Shown here: piece by piece, positions 1 to 11,883 of the stretch
Numbering within the stretch: position 1 is the stretch's first letter
Layout: each line of letters starts with the position of its first letter
Assembly (NCBI GenBank): GCA_920105625.2
Contig: OV050032.1
Coordinates: 74,319,879-74,383,878 of the forward strand
Source of the DNA: Clusia tigrina
Lineage: Eukaryota; Arthropoda; Insecta; Diptera; Clusiidae
Length of the DNA: 64,000 bases
Direction of reading: 5' to 3'
Translations under genes and position numbers: made by a program
Notes under the pieces: generated by a model
The model's input: the letters and a program-made list of their open reading frames with translations, nothing else
Told to the model about the DNA's origin: nothing
The model's database searches: none

Positions 1-96
1 TTTTACTGGAGCTTCATAAAATCTTGAAATTTTGTGACAATGAAGTACTCGTGCCTCGTGTCAATTTCAGATATCGCTCATAGCTATGATACCCCT
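1..96 (+). repeat. Partial HOR-A monomer 14 at the window edge
   Basis: The window opens inside a monomer. The words GGAGCTTCATAAAATC, CAATGAAGTACTC and CCTCGTGTCAATTTCAG match monomer 14 of HOR-A (its full copy starts at 2994), so the array continues upstream of this window. Confidence 0.85.
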
Positions 97-292
97 GAGT
101 CCCAAATAAAACACTGATAAAACTTCAAATGGTCCAATCTTCTATGTGGTGCGTCCTACACCTATCAAAGTTTGCAACATTGAAGTGCTTGTAACTTTTT
201 ACTGGAGCGTCATAAAATCGTGAAATTTTGTGACAATAAAGTACTCGAGCCTCTTGTCAATTAAAGTAATCGCTCATAGCTTTGCTACCCTT
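97..292 (+). repeat. Hybrid monomer A15/A16 (one-monomer deletion)
   Basis: The left part (CCCAAATAAAACACTG and TATGTGGTGCGTCC) matches A15, whose full copy starts at 3190. The right part (CAACATTGAAGTGC) matches A16, whose full copy starts at 3386. In the next HOR copy these are two separate monomers, so exactly one 196-bp unit is missing here and the join lies inside this monomer. Confidence 0.82.
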
Positions 293-1291
293 GAGTCCTA
301 AAACAAACACTGATAAAACTTCAAATGGCCCTAACTTCTATACGGTGCGTCCTACACCTATTAAAGTTGTCCACAATCAAATGCTTTTAACACTTTACTG
401 GAGCGTCCTACACCTATCAAAGTTGCAACAATCAAATGCTTGTAAGTTTTTACTGGAGCGTCATAAAATATTGAAATTATGTGACAATAAAGTCCTCGTG
501 CCTCTTGCCAATTTAAGCTTTCGCTCATAGCTATGCTACCCTTGAGTCCCAAATCAACACTGATAAAACTTCAAATGGCCCTAACTTCTATACGCTGCGT
601 CCTACACCTATCAAGGTTTGCAACAATCAAATGCTTGTAACTTTTTACTGGAGCGTCATAAAATCTTGAAATTTTGTGACAATAAAGTCCTCGTGCCTCT
701 TGTCAATTTAAGCTTTCGCTCATAGCTATGATACCCTTGAGTCCCAAATCAAAGACTGATAAAACTTCAAATGGCCCTAACTTCAATACAGTGCGTCCTA
801 CACCTATCACAGTTTGCAACAATCAAATGCTTGTAACTTTTTACAGGAGCGTCATAAAATCGTGAAATTTTGTGACAATAAAATAGTCGAGCCTCTTATC
901 AATTAAAGTTATCGCTCATATCTATGCTACCCTTGTGTCCCAAAACAAACACAGATAAAACTTCAAATGGCCCTTACTTCTATACGGTGCGTCCTATACC
1001 TATCAAAGTTTGCAACAATCAAATGCCTGTAACCTTTTTACTGGAGCGTCATAAAATATTGAAATTTTGTGACAATAAAGTACTCCTGCCTCTTGTCAAT
1101 TTAAGCTTTCGCTCATAGCCCCTGAGTCCCAAATCAAACACTGATAAAACTTTAAATGGCCCTAACTTCTATACGGTGCATTCTACACCTATCAAAGTTT
1201 GCAACAATCAAATGCTTGTAACTTTCTACTGGAGCGTCATAAAATCTTGAAATTTTGTGACAATAAAGTACTCGAGCCTCTTATCAATTTA

Positions 1292-1308
1292 AGCTATCGC
1301 TCATAGCT
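1292..1308 (+). other. Short dyad symmetry in the S-monomer junction (example)
   Basis: AGCTAT-CGCTC-ATAGCT is a perfect 6-bp inverted repeat with a 5-nt centre, just before the GAGTCCC mark. It is perfect only in monomers reading AAGCTATCGC. Monomers reading AAGCTTTCGC or AGTTATCGC have mismatched arms. A role as a protein site or hairpin is possible but unproven. Confidence 0.6.
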
Positions 1309-3074
1309 ATGCTACCATAGAGGCCCAAATCAAACACTGATAAAACTTCAAGTGGCAATAATTTATATACTGTGCGTCCTATACCTATCAAAGTTTGCAA
1401 CATTGAAATGCTTGTAACTTTTTACTGGAGCGTAATAAAATCGTGAAATTTTGTGGCAATAAAGTACTCGAGTCTCTTGTCAATTAAAGTTATGGCTAAT
1501 AGCTGTTCTACCCTTGAGTGCCAAAACAAACACTGATAATACTTCAAATGGCCCTAACTTCTATACGGTGCGTCCTACACCTATGAAAGTTTGCAACAAT
1601 CAAATGCTTGTAATTTTTTACTGGAGCGTCAAAATATCTTGAAATTTCGTGGCAATAAAATACTCGAGCCTCTTGTCACTTTACGCTATCGCTCATTGCT
1701 ATGCTACCCTTGAGTCCCAAATAAAACACGGATAAAACTTCAAATGGCCCTAACTTCTATACGGTGCGTCCTACACCTATCAAAGTTTGCAACATTGAAA
1801 TGCTTGTAACTTTTTACTGCAGCGTCATAAAATCGTGAAATTTTGTGACAATAAAGTACTCGAGCCTCTTGTCAATTAAAGTTATCGCTCATAGCTTTGC
1901 TACCCTTGAGTCCCAAAACAAACACTGATAAAACTTCAAATGGCCCTAACTTCTATACGGTGCGTCACCTATCAAAGTTGTCCACAATCAAATGCTTTTA
2001 ACACTTTACTGGTGCGTCCTACACCTATCAAAGTTGCAACAATCAAATGCTTGTAACTTTTCACTGGAGCGTCATAAAATATTGAAATTTTGTGACAATA
2101 AAGTCCTCGTGCCTCTTGTCAATTTAAGCTTTCGCTCATAGCTATGCTACCCTTGAGTCCCAAATCACAGACTGATAAAGCTTCAAATGGCCCTAACTTC
2201 TATACAGTGCGTCCTACACCTATCAAAATTTGCAACAATCAAATGCTTGTAACTTTTTACTGGAGCGTCATAAAATCGTGAAAATTTGTGATAAGAAAGT
2301 ACTCGAGCCTCTTGTCAATTAAAGTTATCGCTCATAGCTTTGCTACCCGTGATTCCCAAAACAAACACTGATAAAACTTCAAATTGCCCTAACTTCTATA
2401 CGGTGCGTCCTACACCTATCAAAGTTTGCCACAATCAAATGCTTTTAACACTTTAATGGAGCGTCCTACACCTATCAAAGTTGCAACAATCAAATGCTTG
2501 TAACTTTTGATTGGAGCGTCATAAAATCTTAAAATTTTGAGACAATAAAGTACTCGTGCCTCTTGTCAATTTAAGCTTTCGCTCATAGCTATGCTACCCT
2601 TGAGTCCCAAATCCAACACTGATAGATTTTCAAATGGCCCTAACTTGTATACGGTGCTTCCTACACCAATCAAAGTTTGCAACAATCAAATGCTTGTAAC
2701 TTTTTACTGGAGCGTCATAAAATCATGAAATTTTGTGACAATAAAGTACTCGTGCCTGTTGTCAATTTAAGCTATTGCTCATAGATATGCTTCCCTTGAG
2801 TCCCAAATCAAAATCTGATAAAACTTCAAATGGCTCTAACTCCTATACGGTGCGTCCTACACCTATCAAAGTTGGCAACAATCAAATGCTAGTAATTTTT
2901 TACTGGAGCGTCATAAAATCTTGATATTTCGTGACAATAAAATACTCGAGCCTCTTATCAATTAAAGTTATCGCTCATAGCTATGCTTCCCTTGAGTCCA
3001 AAATAAAATGCTGATAAAATTTCAAATTGTCCTAACTTCTATACGGTGCGTCCTATACCTATCAAAGTTTGGGA

Positions 3075-3084
3075 CATTTAAATG
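3075..3084 (+). other. 10-bp palindrome CATTTAAATG in a variant monomer class (example)
   Basis: Some monomers replace TTTGCAACAATCAAATGC with TTTGGGACATTTAAATGC, creating a perfect 10-bp palindrome. It is seen in A14, B2, the 27879 type, e10 and e14 positions, so it recurs once or twice per HOR. The variant often travels with GGAGCTTC instead of GGAGCGTC in the next subunit. Confidence 0.65.
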
Positions 3085-3581
3085 CTTCTAACTTTTTACT
3101 GGAGCTTCATAAAATCTTGAAATTTTGTGACAATGAAGTACTCGTGCCTCGTGTCAATTTCAGCTATCGCTCATAGCTATGATACCCCTGAGTCCCAAAT
3201 AAAACACTGATAAAACTTCAAATGGCCCAATCTTCTATGTGGTGCGTCCTACACCTATCAAAGTTTGCAACAATCAAATGCTTGTAACTTTTCACTGGAG
3301 CGTCAAAAAATATTGAAATTTTGTGACAATAAAGTCCTCGTGCCTCTTGTCAATTTAAGCTTTCGCTCATAGCTATGCTACCCTTGAGTCCCAAATCAAA
3401 CACTGATAAAACTTCAAATGGCCCCAATTTCTATACTGTGCGTCCTATACCTATCAAAGTTTGCAATATTGAAGTGCTTGTAACTTTTTACTGGAGCGTC
3501 ATAAAATCGTGAAATTTTGTGACAATAAAGTACTCGAGCCTCTTGTCAATTAAAGTAATCGCTCATAGCTTTGCTACCCTT

Positions 3582-6500
3582 GAGTCCTAAAACAAACACT
3601 GATAAAACTTCAAATGGCCCTAACTTCTATACGGTGCGTCCTACACCTATTAAAGTTGTCCACAATCAAATGCTTTTAACACTTTACTGGAGCGTCCTAC
3701 ACCTATCAAAGTTGCAACAATCAAATGCTTGTAACTTTTTACTGGAGCGTCATAAAATATTGAAATTATGTGACAATAAAGTCCTCGTGCCTCTTGCCAA
3801 TTTAAGCTTTCGCTCATAGCTATGCTACCCTTGAGTCCCAAATCAACACTGATAAAACTTCAAATGGCCCTAACTTCTATACGCTGCGTCTTACACCTAT
3901 CAAGGTTTGCAACAATCAAATGCTTGTAACTTTTTACTGGAGCGTCATTAAATCTTGAAATTTTGTGACAATAAAGTCCTCGTGCCTCTTGTCAATTTAA
4001 GCTTTCGCTCATAGCTATGATACCCTTGAGTCCCAAATCAAAGACTGATAAAACTTCAAATGGCCCTAACTTCAATACAGTGCGTCCTACACCTATCACA
4101 GTTTGCAACAATCAAATGCTTGTAACTTTTTACAGGAGCGTCATAAAATCGTGAAATTTTGTGGCAATAAAATAGTCGAGCCTCTTATCAATTAAAGTTA
4201 TCGCTCATATCTATGCTACCCTTGTGTCCCAAAACAAACACAGATAAAACTTCAAATGGCCCTTACTTCTATACGGTGCGTCCTATACCTATCAAAGTTT
4301 GCAACAATCAAATGCTTGTAACCTTTTTACTGGAGCGTCATAAAATATTGAAATTTTGTGACAATAAAGTACTCCTGCCTCTTGTCAAATTAAGCTTTCG
4401 CTCATAGCCCCTGAGTCCCAAATCAAACACTGATAAAACTTCAAATGGCCCTAACTTCTATACGGTGCATTCTACACCTATCAAAGTTTGCAACAATCAA
4501 ATGCTTGTAACTTTCTACTGGAGCGTCATAAAATCTTGAAATTTTGTGACAATAAAGTACTCGAGCCTCTTATCAATTTAAGCTATCGCTCATAGCTATG
4601 CTACCATTGAGCCCCAATTCAAACACTGATAAAACTTCAAGTGGCATTAATTTATATACTGTGCGTCCTATACCTATCAAAGTTTGCAACATTGAAATGC
4701 TTGTAACTTTTTACTGGAGCGTAATAAAATCGTGAAATTTTGTGACAATAAAGTACTCGAGTCTCTTGTCAATTAATGTTATGGCTAATAGCTGTTCTAC
4801 CCTTGAGTGCCAAAACAAACACTGATAATACTTCAAATGGCCCTAACTTCTATACGGTGCGTCCTACACCTATGAAAGTTTGCAACAATCAAATGCTTGT
4901 AATTTTTTACTGGAGCGTCAAAATATCTTGAAATTTCGTGGCAATAAAATACTCGAGCCTCTTGTCACTTTACGCTATCGCTCATTGCTATGCTACCCTT
5001 GAGTCCCAAATAAAACACGGATAAAACTTCAAATGGCCCTAACTTCTATACGGTGCGTCCTACACCTATCAAAGTTTGCAACATTGAAATGCTTGTAACT
5101 TTTTACTGCAGCGTCATAAAATCGTGAAATTTTGTGACAATAAAGTACTCGAGCCTCTTGTCAATTAAAGTTATCGCTCATAGCTTTGCTACCTTTGAGT
5201 CCCAAAACAAACACTGATAAAACTTCAAATGGCCCTAACTTCTATACGGTGCGTCCTACACCTATCAAAGTTGTCCACAATCAAATGCTTTTAACACTTT
5301 ACTGGTGCGTCCTACACCTATCAAAGTTGCAACAATCAAATGCTTGTAACTTTTCACTGGAGCGTCATAAAATATTGAAATTTTGTGACAATAAAGTCCT
5401 CGTGCCTCTTGTCAATTTAAGCTTTCGCTCATAGCTATGCTACCCTTGAGTCCCAAATCAAAGACTGATAAAACTTCAAATGGCCCTAACTTCTATACAG
5501 TGCGTCCTACACCTATCAAAATTTGCAACAATCAAATGCTTGTAACTTTTTACTGGAGCGTCATAAAATCGTGAAAATTTGTGATAAGAAAGTACTCGAG
5601 CCTCTTGTCAATTAAAGTTATCGCTCATAGCTTTGCTACCCGTGATTCCCAAAACAAACAGTGATAAAACTTCAAATTGCCCTAACTTCTATACGGTGCG
5701 TCCTACACCTATCAAAGTTTGCCACAATCAAATGCTTTTAACACTTTAATGGAGCGTCCTACACCTATCAAAGTTGCAACAATCAAATGCTTGTAACTTT
5801 TGATTGGAGCGTCATAAAATCTTGAAATTTTGAGACAATAAAGTACTCGTGCCTCTTGTCAATTTAAGCTTTCGCTCATAGCTATGCTACCCTTGAGTCC
5901 CAAATCCAACACTGATAAATTTTCAAATGGCCCTAACTTCTATACGGTGCTTCCTACACCAATCAAAGTTTGCAACAATCAAATGCTTGTAACTTTTTAC
6001 TGGAGCGTCATAAAATCATGAAATTTTGTGACAATAAAGTACTCGTGCCTGTTGTCAATTTAAGCTATTGCTCATAGATATGCTACCCTTGAGTCCCAAA
6101 TCAAAATCTGATAAAACTTCAAATGGCTCTAACTCCTATACGGTGCGTCCTACACCTATCAAAGTTGGCAACAATCAAATGCTAGTAATTTTTTACTGGA
6201 GCGTCATAAAATCTTGAAATTTCGTGACAATATAATACTCGAGCCTCTCATCAATTAAAGTTATCGCTCATAGCTATGCTTCCCTTGAGTCCAAAATAAA
6301 ATGCTGATAAAATTTCAAATTGTCCTAACTTCTATACGGTGCGTCCTATACCTATCAAAGTTTGGGACATTTAAATGCTTGTAACTTTTTACTGGAGCTT
6401 CATAAAATCTTGAAATTTTGTGACAATGAAGTACTCGTGCCTCGTGTCAATTTCAGCTATCGCTCATAGCTATGATACCCCTGAGTCCCAAATAAAACAC

Positions 6501-6874
6501 TGATAAAACTTCAAATGGCCCAATCTTCTATGTGGTGCGTCCTACACCTATCAAAGTTTGCAACAATCAAATGCTTGTAACTTTTCACTGGAGCGTCAAA
6601 AAATATTGAAATTTTGTGACAATAAAGTCCTCGTGCCTCTTGTCAATTTAAGCTTTCGCTCATAGCTATGCTACCCTTGAGTCCCAAATCAAACACTGAT
6701 AAAACTTCAAATGGCCCCAATTTCTATACTGTGCGTCCTATACCTATCAAAGTTTGCAACATTGAAGTGCTTGTAACTTTTTACTGGAGCGTCATAAAAT
6801 CGTGAAATTTTGTGACAATAAAGTACTCGAGCCTCTTGTCAATTAAAGTAATCGCTCATAGCTTTGCTACCCTT
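3582..6874 (+). repeat. HOR-A copy 2 (16 monomers, 3293 bp)
   Basis: Monomer starts: 3582 L, 3833, 4028, 4224, 4413, 4609, 4805, 5001, 5197 L, 5448, 5644 L, 5895, 6091, 6287, 6483, 6679. It has the same order and diagnostic variants as copy 1 with only scattered single-base differences, so the two copies are recent relative to the divergence among monomers within one HOR. Confidence 0.94.
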
Positions 6875-8488
6875 GAGTCCTAAAACAAACACTGATAAAA
6901 CTTCAAATGGCCCTAACTTCTATACGGTGCGTCCTACACCTATTAAAGTTGTCCACAATCAAATGCTTTTAACACTTTACTGGAGCGTCCTACACCTATC
7001 AAAGTTGCAACAATCAAATGCTTGTAACTTTTTACTGGAGCGTCATAAAATATTGAAATTATGTGACAATAAAGTCCTCGTGCCTCTTGCCAATTTAAGC
7101 TTTCGCTCATAGCTATGCTACCCTTGAGTCCCAAATCAACACTGATAAAACTTCAAATGGCCCTAACTTCTATACGGTGCGTCCTACACCTATCAAGGTT
7201 TGCAACAATCAAATGCTTGTAACTTTTTACTGGAGCGTCATAAAATCTTGAAATTTTGTGACAATAAAGTCCTCGTGCCTCTTGTCAATTTAAGCTTTCG
7301 CTCATAGCTATGATACCCTTGAGTCCCAAATCAAAGACTGATAAAACTTCAAATGGCCCTAACTTCAATACAGTGCGTCCTACACCTATCACAGTTTGCA
7401 ACAATCAAATGCTTGTAACTTTTTACAGGAGCGTCATAAAATCGTGAAATTTTGTGGCAATAAAATAGTCGAGCCTCTTATCAATTAAAGTTATCGCTCA
7501 TATCTATGCTACCCTTGTGTCCCAAAACCAACACAGATAAAACTTCAAATGGCCCTTACTTCTATACGGTGCGTCCTATACCTATCAAAGTTTGCAACAA
7601 TCAAATGCTTGTAACTTTTTACTGGAGCGTCATAAAATATTGAAATTTTGTGACAATAAAGTACTCCTGCCTCTTGTCAATTTAAGCTTTCGCTCATAGC
7701 CCCTGAGTCCCAAATCAAACACTGATAAAACTTCAAATGGCCCTAACTTCTATACGGTGCATTCTACACCTATCAAAGTTTGCAACAATCAAATATTTGT
7801 AACTTTCTACTGGAGCGTCATAAAATCTTGAAATTTTGTGACAATAAAGTACTCGAGCCTCTTATCAATTTAAGCTATCGCTCATAGCTATGCTACCATT
7901 GAGGCCCAAATCAAACACTGATAAAACTTCAAGTGGCAATAATTTATATACTGTGCGTCCTATACCTATCAAAATTTGCAACATTGAAATGCTTGTAACT
8001 TTTTACTGGAGCGTAATAAAATCGTGAAATTTTGTGACAATAAAGTACTCAAGTCTCTTGTCAATTAAAGTTATGGCTAATAGCTGTTCTACCCTTGAGT
8101 GCCAAAACAAACACTGATAATACTTCAAATGGCCCTAACTTCTATACGGTGCGTCCTACACCTATGAAAGTTTGCAACAATCAAATGCTTGTAATTTTTT
8201 ACTGGAGCGTCAAAATATCTTGAAATTTCGTGGCAATAAAATACTCGAGCCTCTTGTCACTTTACGCTATCGCTCATTGCTATGCTACCCTTGAGTCCCA
8301 AATAAAACACGGATAAAACTTCAAATGGCCCTAACTTCTATACGGTGCGTCCTACACCTATCAAAGTTTGCAACATTGAAATGCTTGTAACTTTTTACTG
8401 CAGCGTCATAAAATCGTGAAATTTTGTGACAATAAAGTACTCGAGCCTCTTGTCAATTAAAGTTATCGCTCATAGCTTTGCTACCCTT
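6875..8488 (+). repeat. HOR-A copy 3, monomers A1-A8
   Basis: Monomer starts: 6875 L, 7126, 7321, 7517, 7705, 7901, 8097, 8293. The order matches copies 1 and 2. After A9 (8489) the copy stops following HOR-A order and enters the dimer amplification. Confidence 0.9.
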
Positions 8489-9382
8489 GAGTCCCAAAAC
8501 AAACACTGATAAAACTTCAAATGGCCCTAACTTCTATACGGTGCGTCCTACACCTATCAAAGTTGTCCACAATCAAATGCTTTTAACACTTTACTGGTGC
8601 GTCCTACACCTATCAAAGTTGCAACAATCAAATGCTTGTAACTTTTCACTGGAGCGACATAAAATATTGAAATTTTGTGACAATAAAGTCCTCGTGCCTC
8701 TTGTCAATTTAAGCTTTCGCTCATAGCTATGCTAGCCTTGAGTCCCAAATCAAACACTGATAAAACTTCAAATGGCCCTAACTTCTATACGGTGCGTCCT
8801 ACACCTATCAAAGTTTGCAACATTGAAATGCTTGTAACTTTTTACTGGAGCGTCATAAAATCGTGAAATTTTGTGACAATAAAGTACTCGAGCCTCTTGT
8901 CAATTAAACTTATCGCTCATAGCTTTGCTATCCTTGAGTCCGAAAACAAACACGGATAAAACTTCAAATGGCCCTAACTTCTATACGGTGCGGCCTACAC
9001 CTATCAAAGTTGTCCACAATCAAATGCTTTTAACACTTTACTGGTGCGTCCTACACCTATCAAAGTTGCAACAATCAAATGCTTGTAACTTTTCACTGGA
9101 GCGTCATAAAATATTGAAATTTTGTGACAATAAAGTCCTCGTGCCTCTTGTCAATTTAAGCTTTCGCTCATAGCTATGCTAGCCTTGAGTCCCAAATCAA
9201 ACACTGATAAAACTTCAAATGGCCCTAACTTCTATACGGTGCGTCCTACACCTATCAAAGTTTGCAACATTGAAATGCTTGTAACTTTTTACTGGAGCGT
9301 CATAAAATCGTGAAATTTTGTGACAATAAAGTACTCGAGCCTCTTGTCAATTAAAGTTATCGCTCATAGCTTTGCTATCCTT
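8489..9382 (+). repeat. 447-bp L+S dimer, tandem amplification
   Basis: L monomers at 8489 and 8936 and the next L at 9383 are each 447 bp apart (251 + 196). The S monomers between them (8740, 9187) both carry GCTAGCCTTGAGTCCC and CAACATTGAAATGC and resemble A8. The unit is therefore A9 followed by an A8-like monomer. A related A8-like + L pair occurs at 11884/12080. Confidence 0.85.
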
Positions 9383-10849
9383 GAGTCCCAAAACAAACAC
9401 TGATAAAACTTCAAATGGCACTAACTTCTATACGGTGCGTCCTACACCTATCAAAGTTTGCCACAATCAAATGCTTTGAACACTTTACTGGAGCGTCCTA
9501 CACCTATCAAAGTTGCAACAATCAAATGCTTGTAACTTTTTACTGGAGCGTCATAAAATCTTGAAATATTGTGACAATAAAGTACTCGTGCCTCTTGTCA
9601 AGTAAAGTTATCGCTCATAGCTATGCTACCCTTGAGTCTCAAATCAAACACAGATAAAACTTCAAATGGCCCTAACTTCTATACGGTGCGTCCTACACCT
9701 ATCAAAGTTGTCCACAATCAAATGCTTTTAACACTTTACTGGAGCGTCCTACACCTATCAAAGTTTGCAACAATCAAATGCCTGTAACTTTTTACTGGAG
9801 CGTCATAAAATCGTGAAATTTTGTGGCAATAAAGTACTCGAGCCTCTTGTCAATTTAAGCTTTCGCTCATAGCCCTTGAGTCCCAAATAAAACACAGATA
9901 AAACTTCAAATGGCCCTAACTTCTATACGGTGCGTCCTATACCTATCAAAGTTTGCAACAATCAAATGCTTGTAACTTTTTACTGGAGCGTCATAAAATA
10001 TTGAAATTTTATGACAATAAAGTACTCGTGCCTCTTGTCAATTTAAGCTTTCGCTCATAGCCCTTGAGTCCCAAATCAATCACTGAGAAAACTTCAAATA
10101 ACCCTAACTTCTATACGGTGCATCCTACACCTATCAAAGTTTGCAACAATCAAATGCTTGTAACTTTTTACTGGAGCGTCATAAAATCTTGAAATTTTGT
10201 GACAATAAAGTCCTCGTGCCTCTTGTCAATTTAAGCTTTCGCTCATAGCTATGCTACCCTTGAGTCCCAAATCAAAGACTGATAAAACTTCAAATGGCCC
10301 TAACTTCAATACAGTGCGTCCTACACCTATCAAAGTTTGCAACAATCAAATGATTGTAACTTTTTACAGGAGCGTCATAAAATCGTGAAATTTTGTGGCA
10401 ATAAAATAGTCGAGCCTCTTATCAATTAAAGTTATCGCTCATATCTATGCTACTCTTGTGTCCCAAAACAAACACTGATAATACTTCAAATGGCCCTAAC
10501 TTCTATACGGTGCGTCCTACACCTATCAAGGTTTGCAACAATCAAATGCTTGTAACTTTTCACTGGAGCGTCAAAAAATATTGAAATTTTGTGACAATAA
10601 AGTCCTCGTGCCTCTTGTCAATTTAAGCTTTCGCTCATAGCTATGCTACCCTTGAGTCCCAAATCAAACACTGATAAAACTTCAAATGGCCCCATTTTCT
10701 ATACTGTGCGTCCTATACCTATCAAAGTTTGCAACATTGAAGTGCTTGTAACTTCTTACTGGAGCGTCATAAAATCGTGAAATTTTGTGACAATAAAGTA
10801 CTCGAGCCTCTTGTCAATTAAAGTAATCGCTCATAGCTTTGCTACCCTT
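9383..10849 (+). repeat. Rearranged bridge: two L and six S monomers
   Basis: Monomer starts: 9383 L, 9634 L (244 bp), 9878, 10066, 10262, 10458, 10654. The monomers ending before 9878 and 10066 share the 8-bp junction deletion (CATAGCCCTTGAG). The 10458 monomer is a hybrid with an A4-like left side (CTACTCTTGTGTCCC), and 10654 is A16-like, leading back into an A1-type monomer at 10850. There are seven starts in total; the 9634-10261 part recurs at 12331-12958. Confidence 0.8.
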
Positions 10850-11883
10850 GAGTCCTAAAACAAACACTGATAAAACTTCAAATGGCCCTAACTTCTATAC
10901 GGTGCGTCCTACACCTATTAAAGTTGTCCAAAATCAAATGCTTCTAGCACTTTACTGGAGCGTCCTACACCTATCAAAGTTGCAACAATCAAATGCTTGT
11001 AACTTTTTACTGGAGCGTCATAAAATATTGAAATTATGTGACAATAAAGTCCTCGTGCCTCTTGCCAATTTAAGCTTTCGCTCATAGCTATGCTACCCTT
11101 GAGTCCCAAATCAACACTGATAAAACTTCAAATGGCCCTAACTTCTATACGGTGCGTCCTACACCTATCAAGGTTTGCAACAATCAAATGCTTGTAACTT
11201 TTTACTGGAGCGTCATAAAATCTGGAAATTTTGTGACAATAAAGTCCTCGTGCCTCTTGTCAATTTAAGCTTTCGCTCATAGCTATGATACCCTTGAGTC
11301 CCAAATCAAAGACTGATAAAACTTCAAATGGCCCTAACTTCAATACAGTGCGTCCTACACCTATCACAGCTTGCAACAATCAAATGCTTGTAACTTTTTA
11401 CAGGAGCGTCATAAAATCGTGAAATTTTGTGGCAATAAAATAGTCGAGCCTCTTATCAATTAAAGTTATCGCTCATATCTATGCTACCCTTGTGTCCCAA
11501 AACAAACACAGATAAAACTTCAAATGGTCCTTACTTCTATACGGTGCGTCCTATACCTATCAAAGTTTGCAACAATCAAATGCTTGTAACTTTTTGCTGG
11601 AGCGTAATAAAATCGTGAAATTTTGTGACAATAAACTACTCGAGTCTCTTGTCAATTAAAGTTATGGCTAATAGCTGTTCTACCCTTGAGTGCCAAAACA
11701 AACACTGATAATACTTCAAATGGCCCTAACTTCTATACGGTGCGTCCTACACCTATGAAAGTTTGCAACAATCAAATTCTTGTAATTTTTTACTGGAGCG
11801 TCAAAATATCTTGAAATTTCGTGGCAATAAAATACTCGAGCCTCTTGTCACTTTACGCTTACGCTCATAGCTATGCTAGCCTT
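10850..11883 (+). repeat. HOR-A copy 4, internally deleted (A1-A4, A7)
   Basis: Monomer starts: 10850 L, 11101, 11296, 11492, 11688. The 11492 monomer begins as A4 (GTGTCCC) but ends as A6 (GAGCGTAATAAAATCG and TTATGGCTAATAGCTG), followed directly by A7. About two monomers of HOR-A are missing, with the join inside 11492-11687. Confidence 0.82.

Larger units (their letters stand above)
293..3581 (+). repeat. HOR-A copy 1 (16 monomers, 3289 bp)
   Basis: Monomer starts: 293 L, 544, 739, 935, 1124, 1320, 1516, 1712, 1908 L, 2155, 2351 L, 2602, 2798, 2994, 3190, 3386. Diagnostic variants are GAGTCCTAAAACAAAC in A1, GTGTCCCAAAAC in A4, an 8-bp deletion at the A4/A5 junction (CATAGCCCCTGAGT), GAGTGCCAAAAC in A7, GTGATAAGAAAG in A10 and GATTCCCAAAAC in A11. 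A9 lacks 4 bp (GCGTCACCTATC) here but not in copy 2, which accounts for the 3289 against 3293 bp lengths. Confidence 0.93.
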
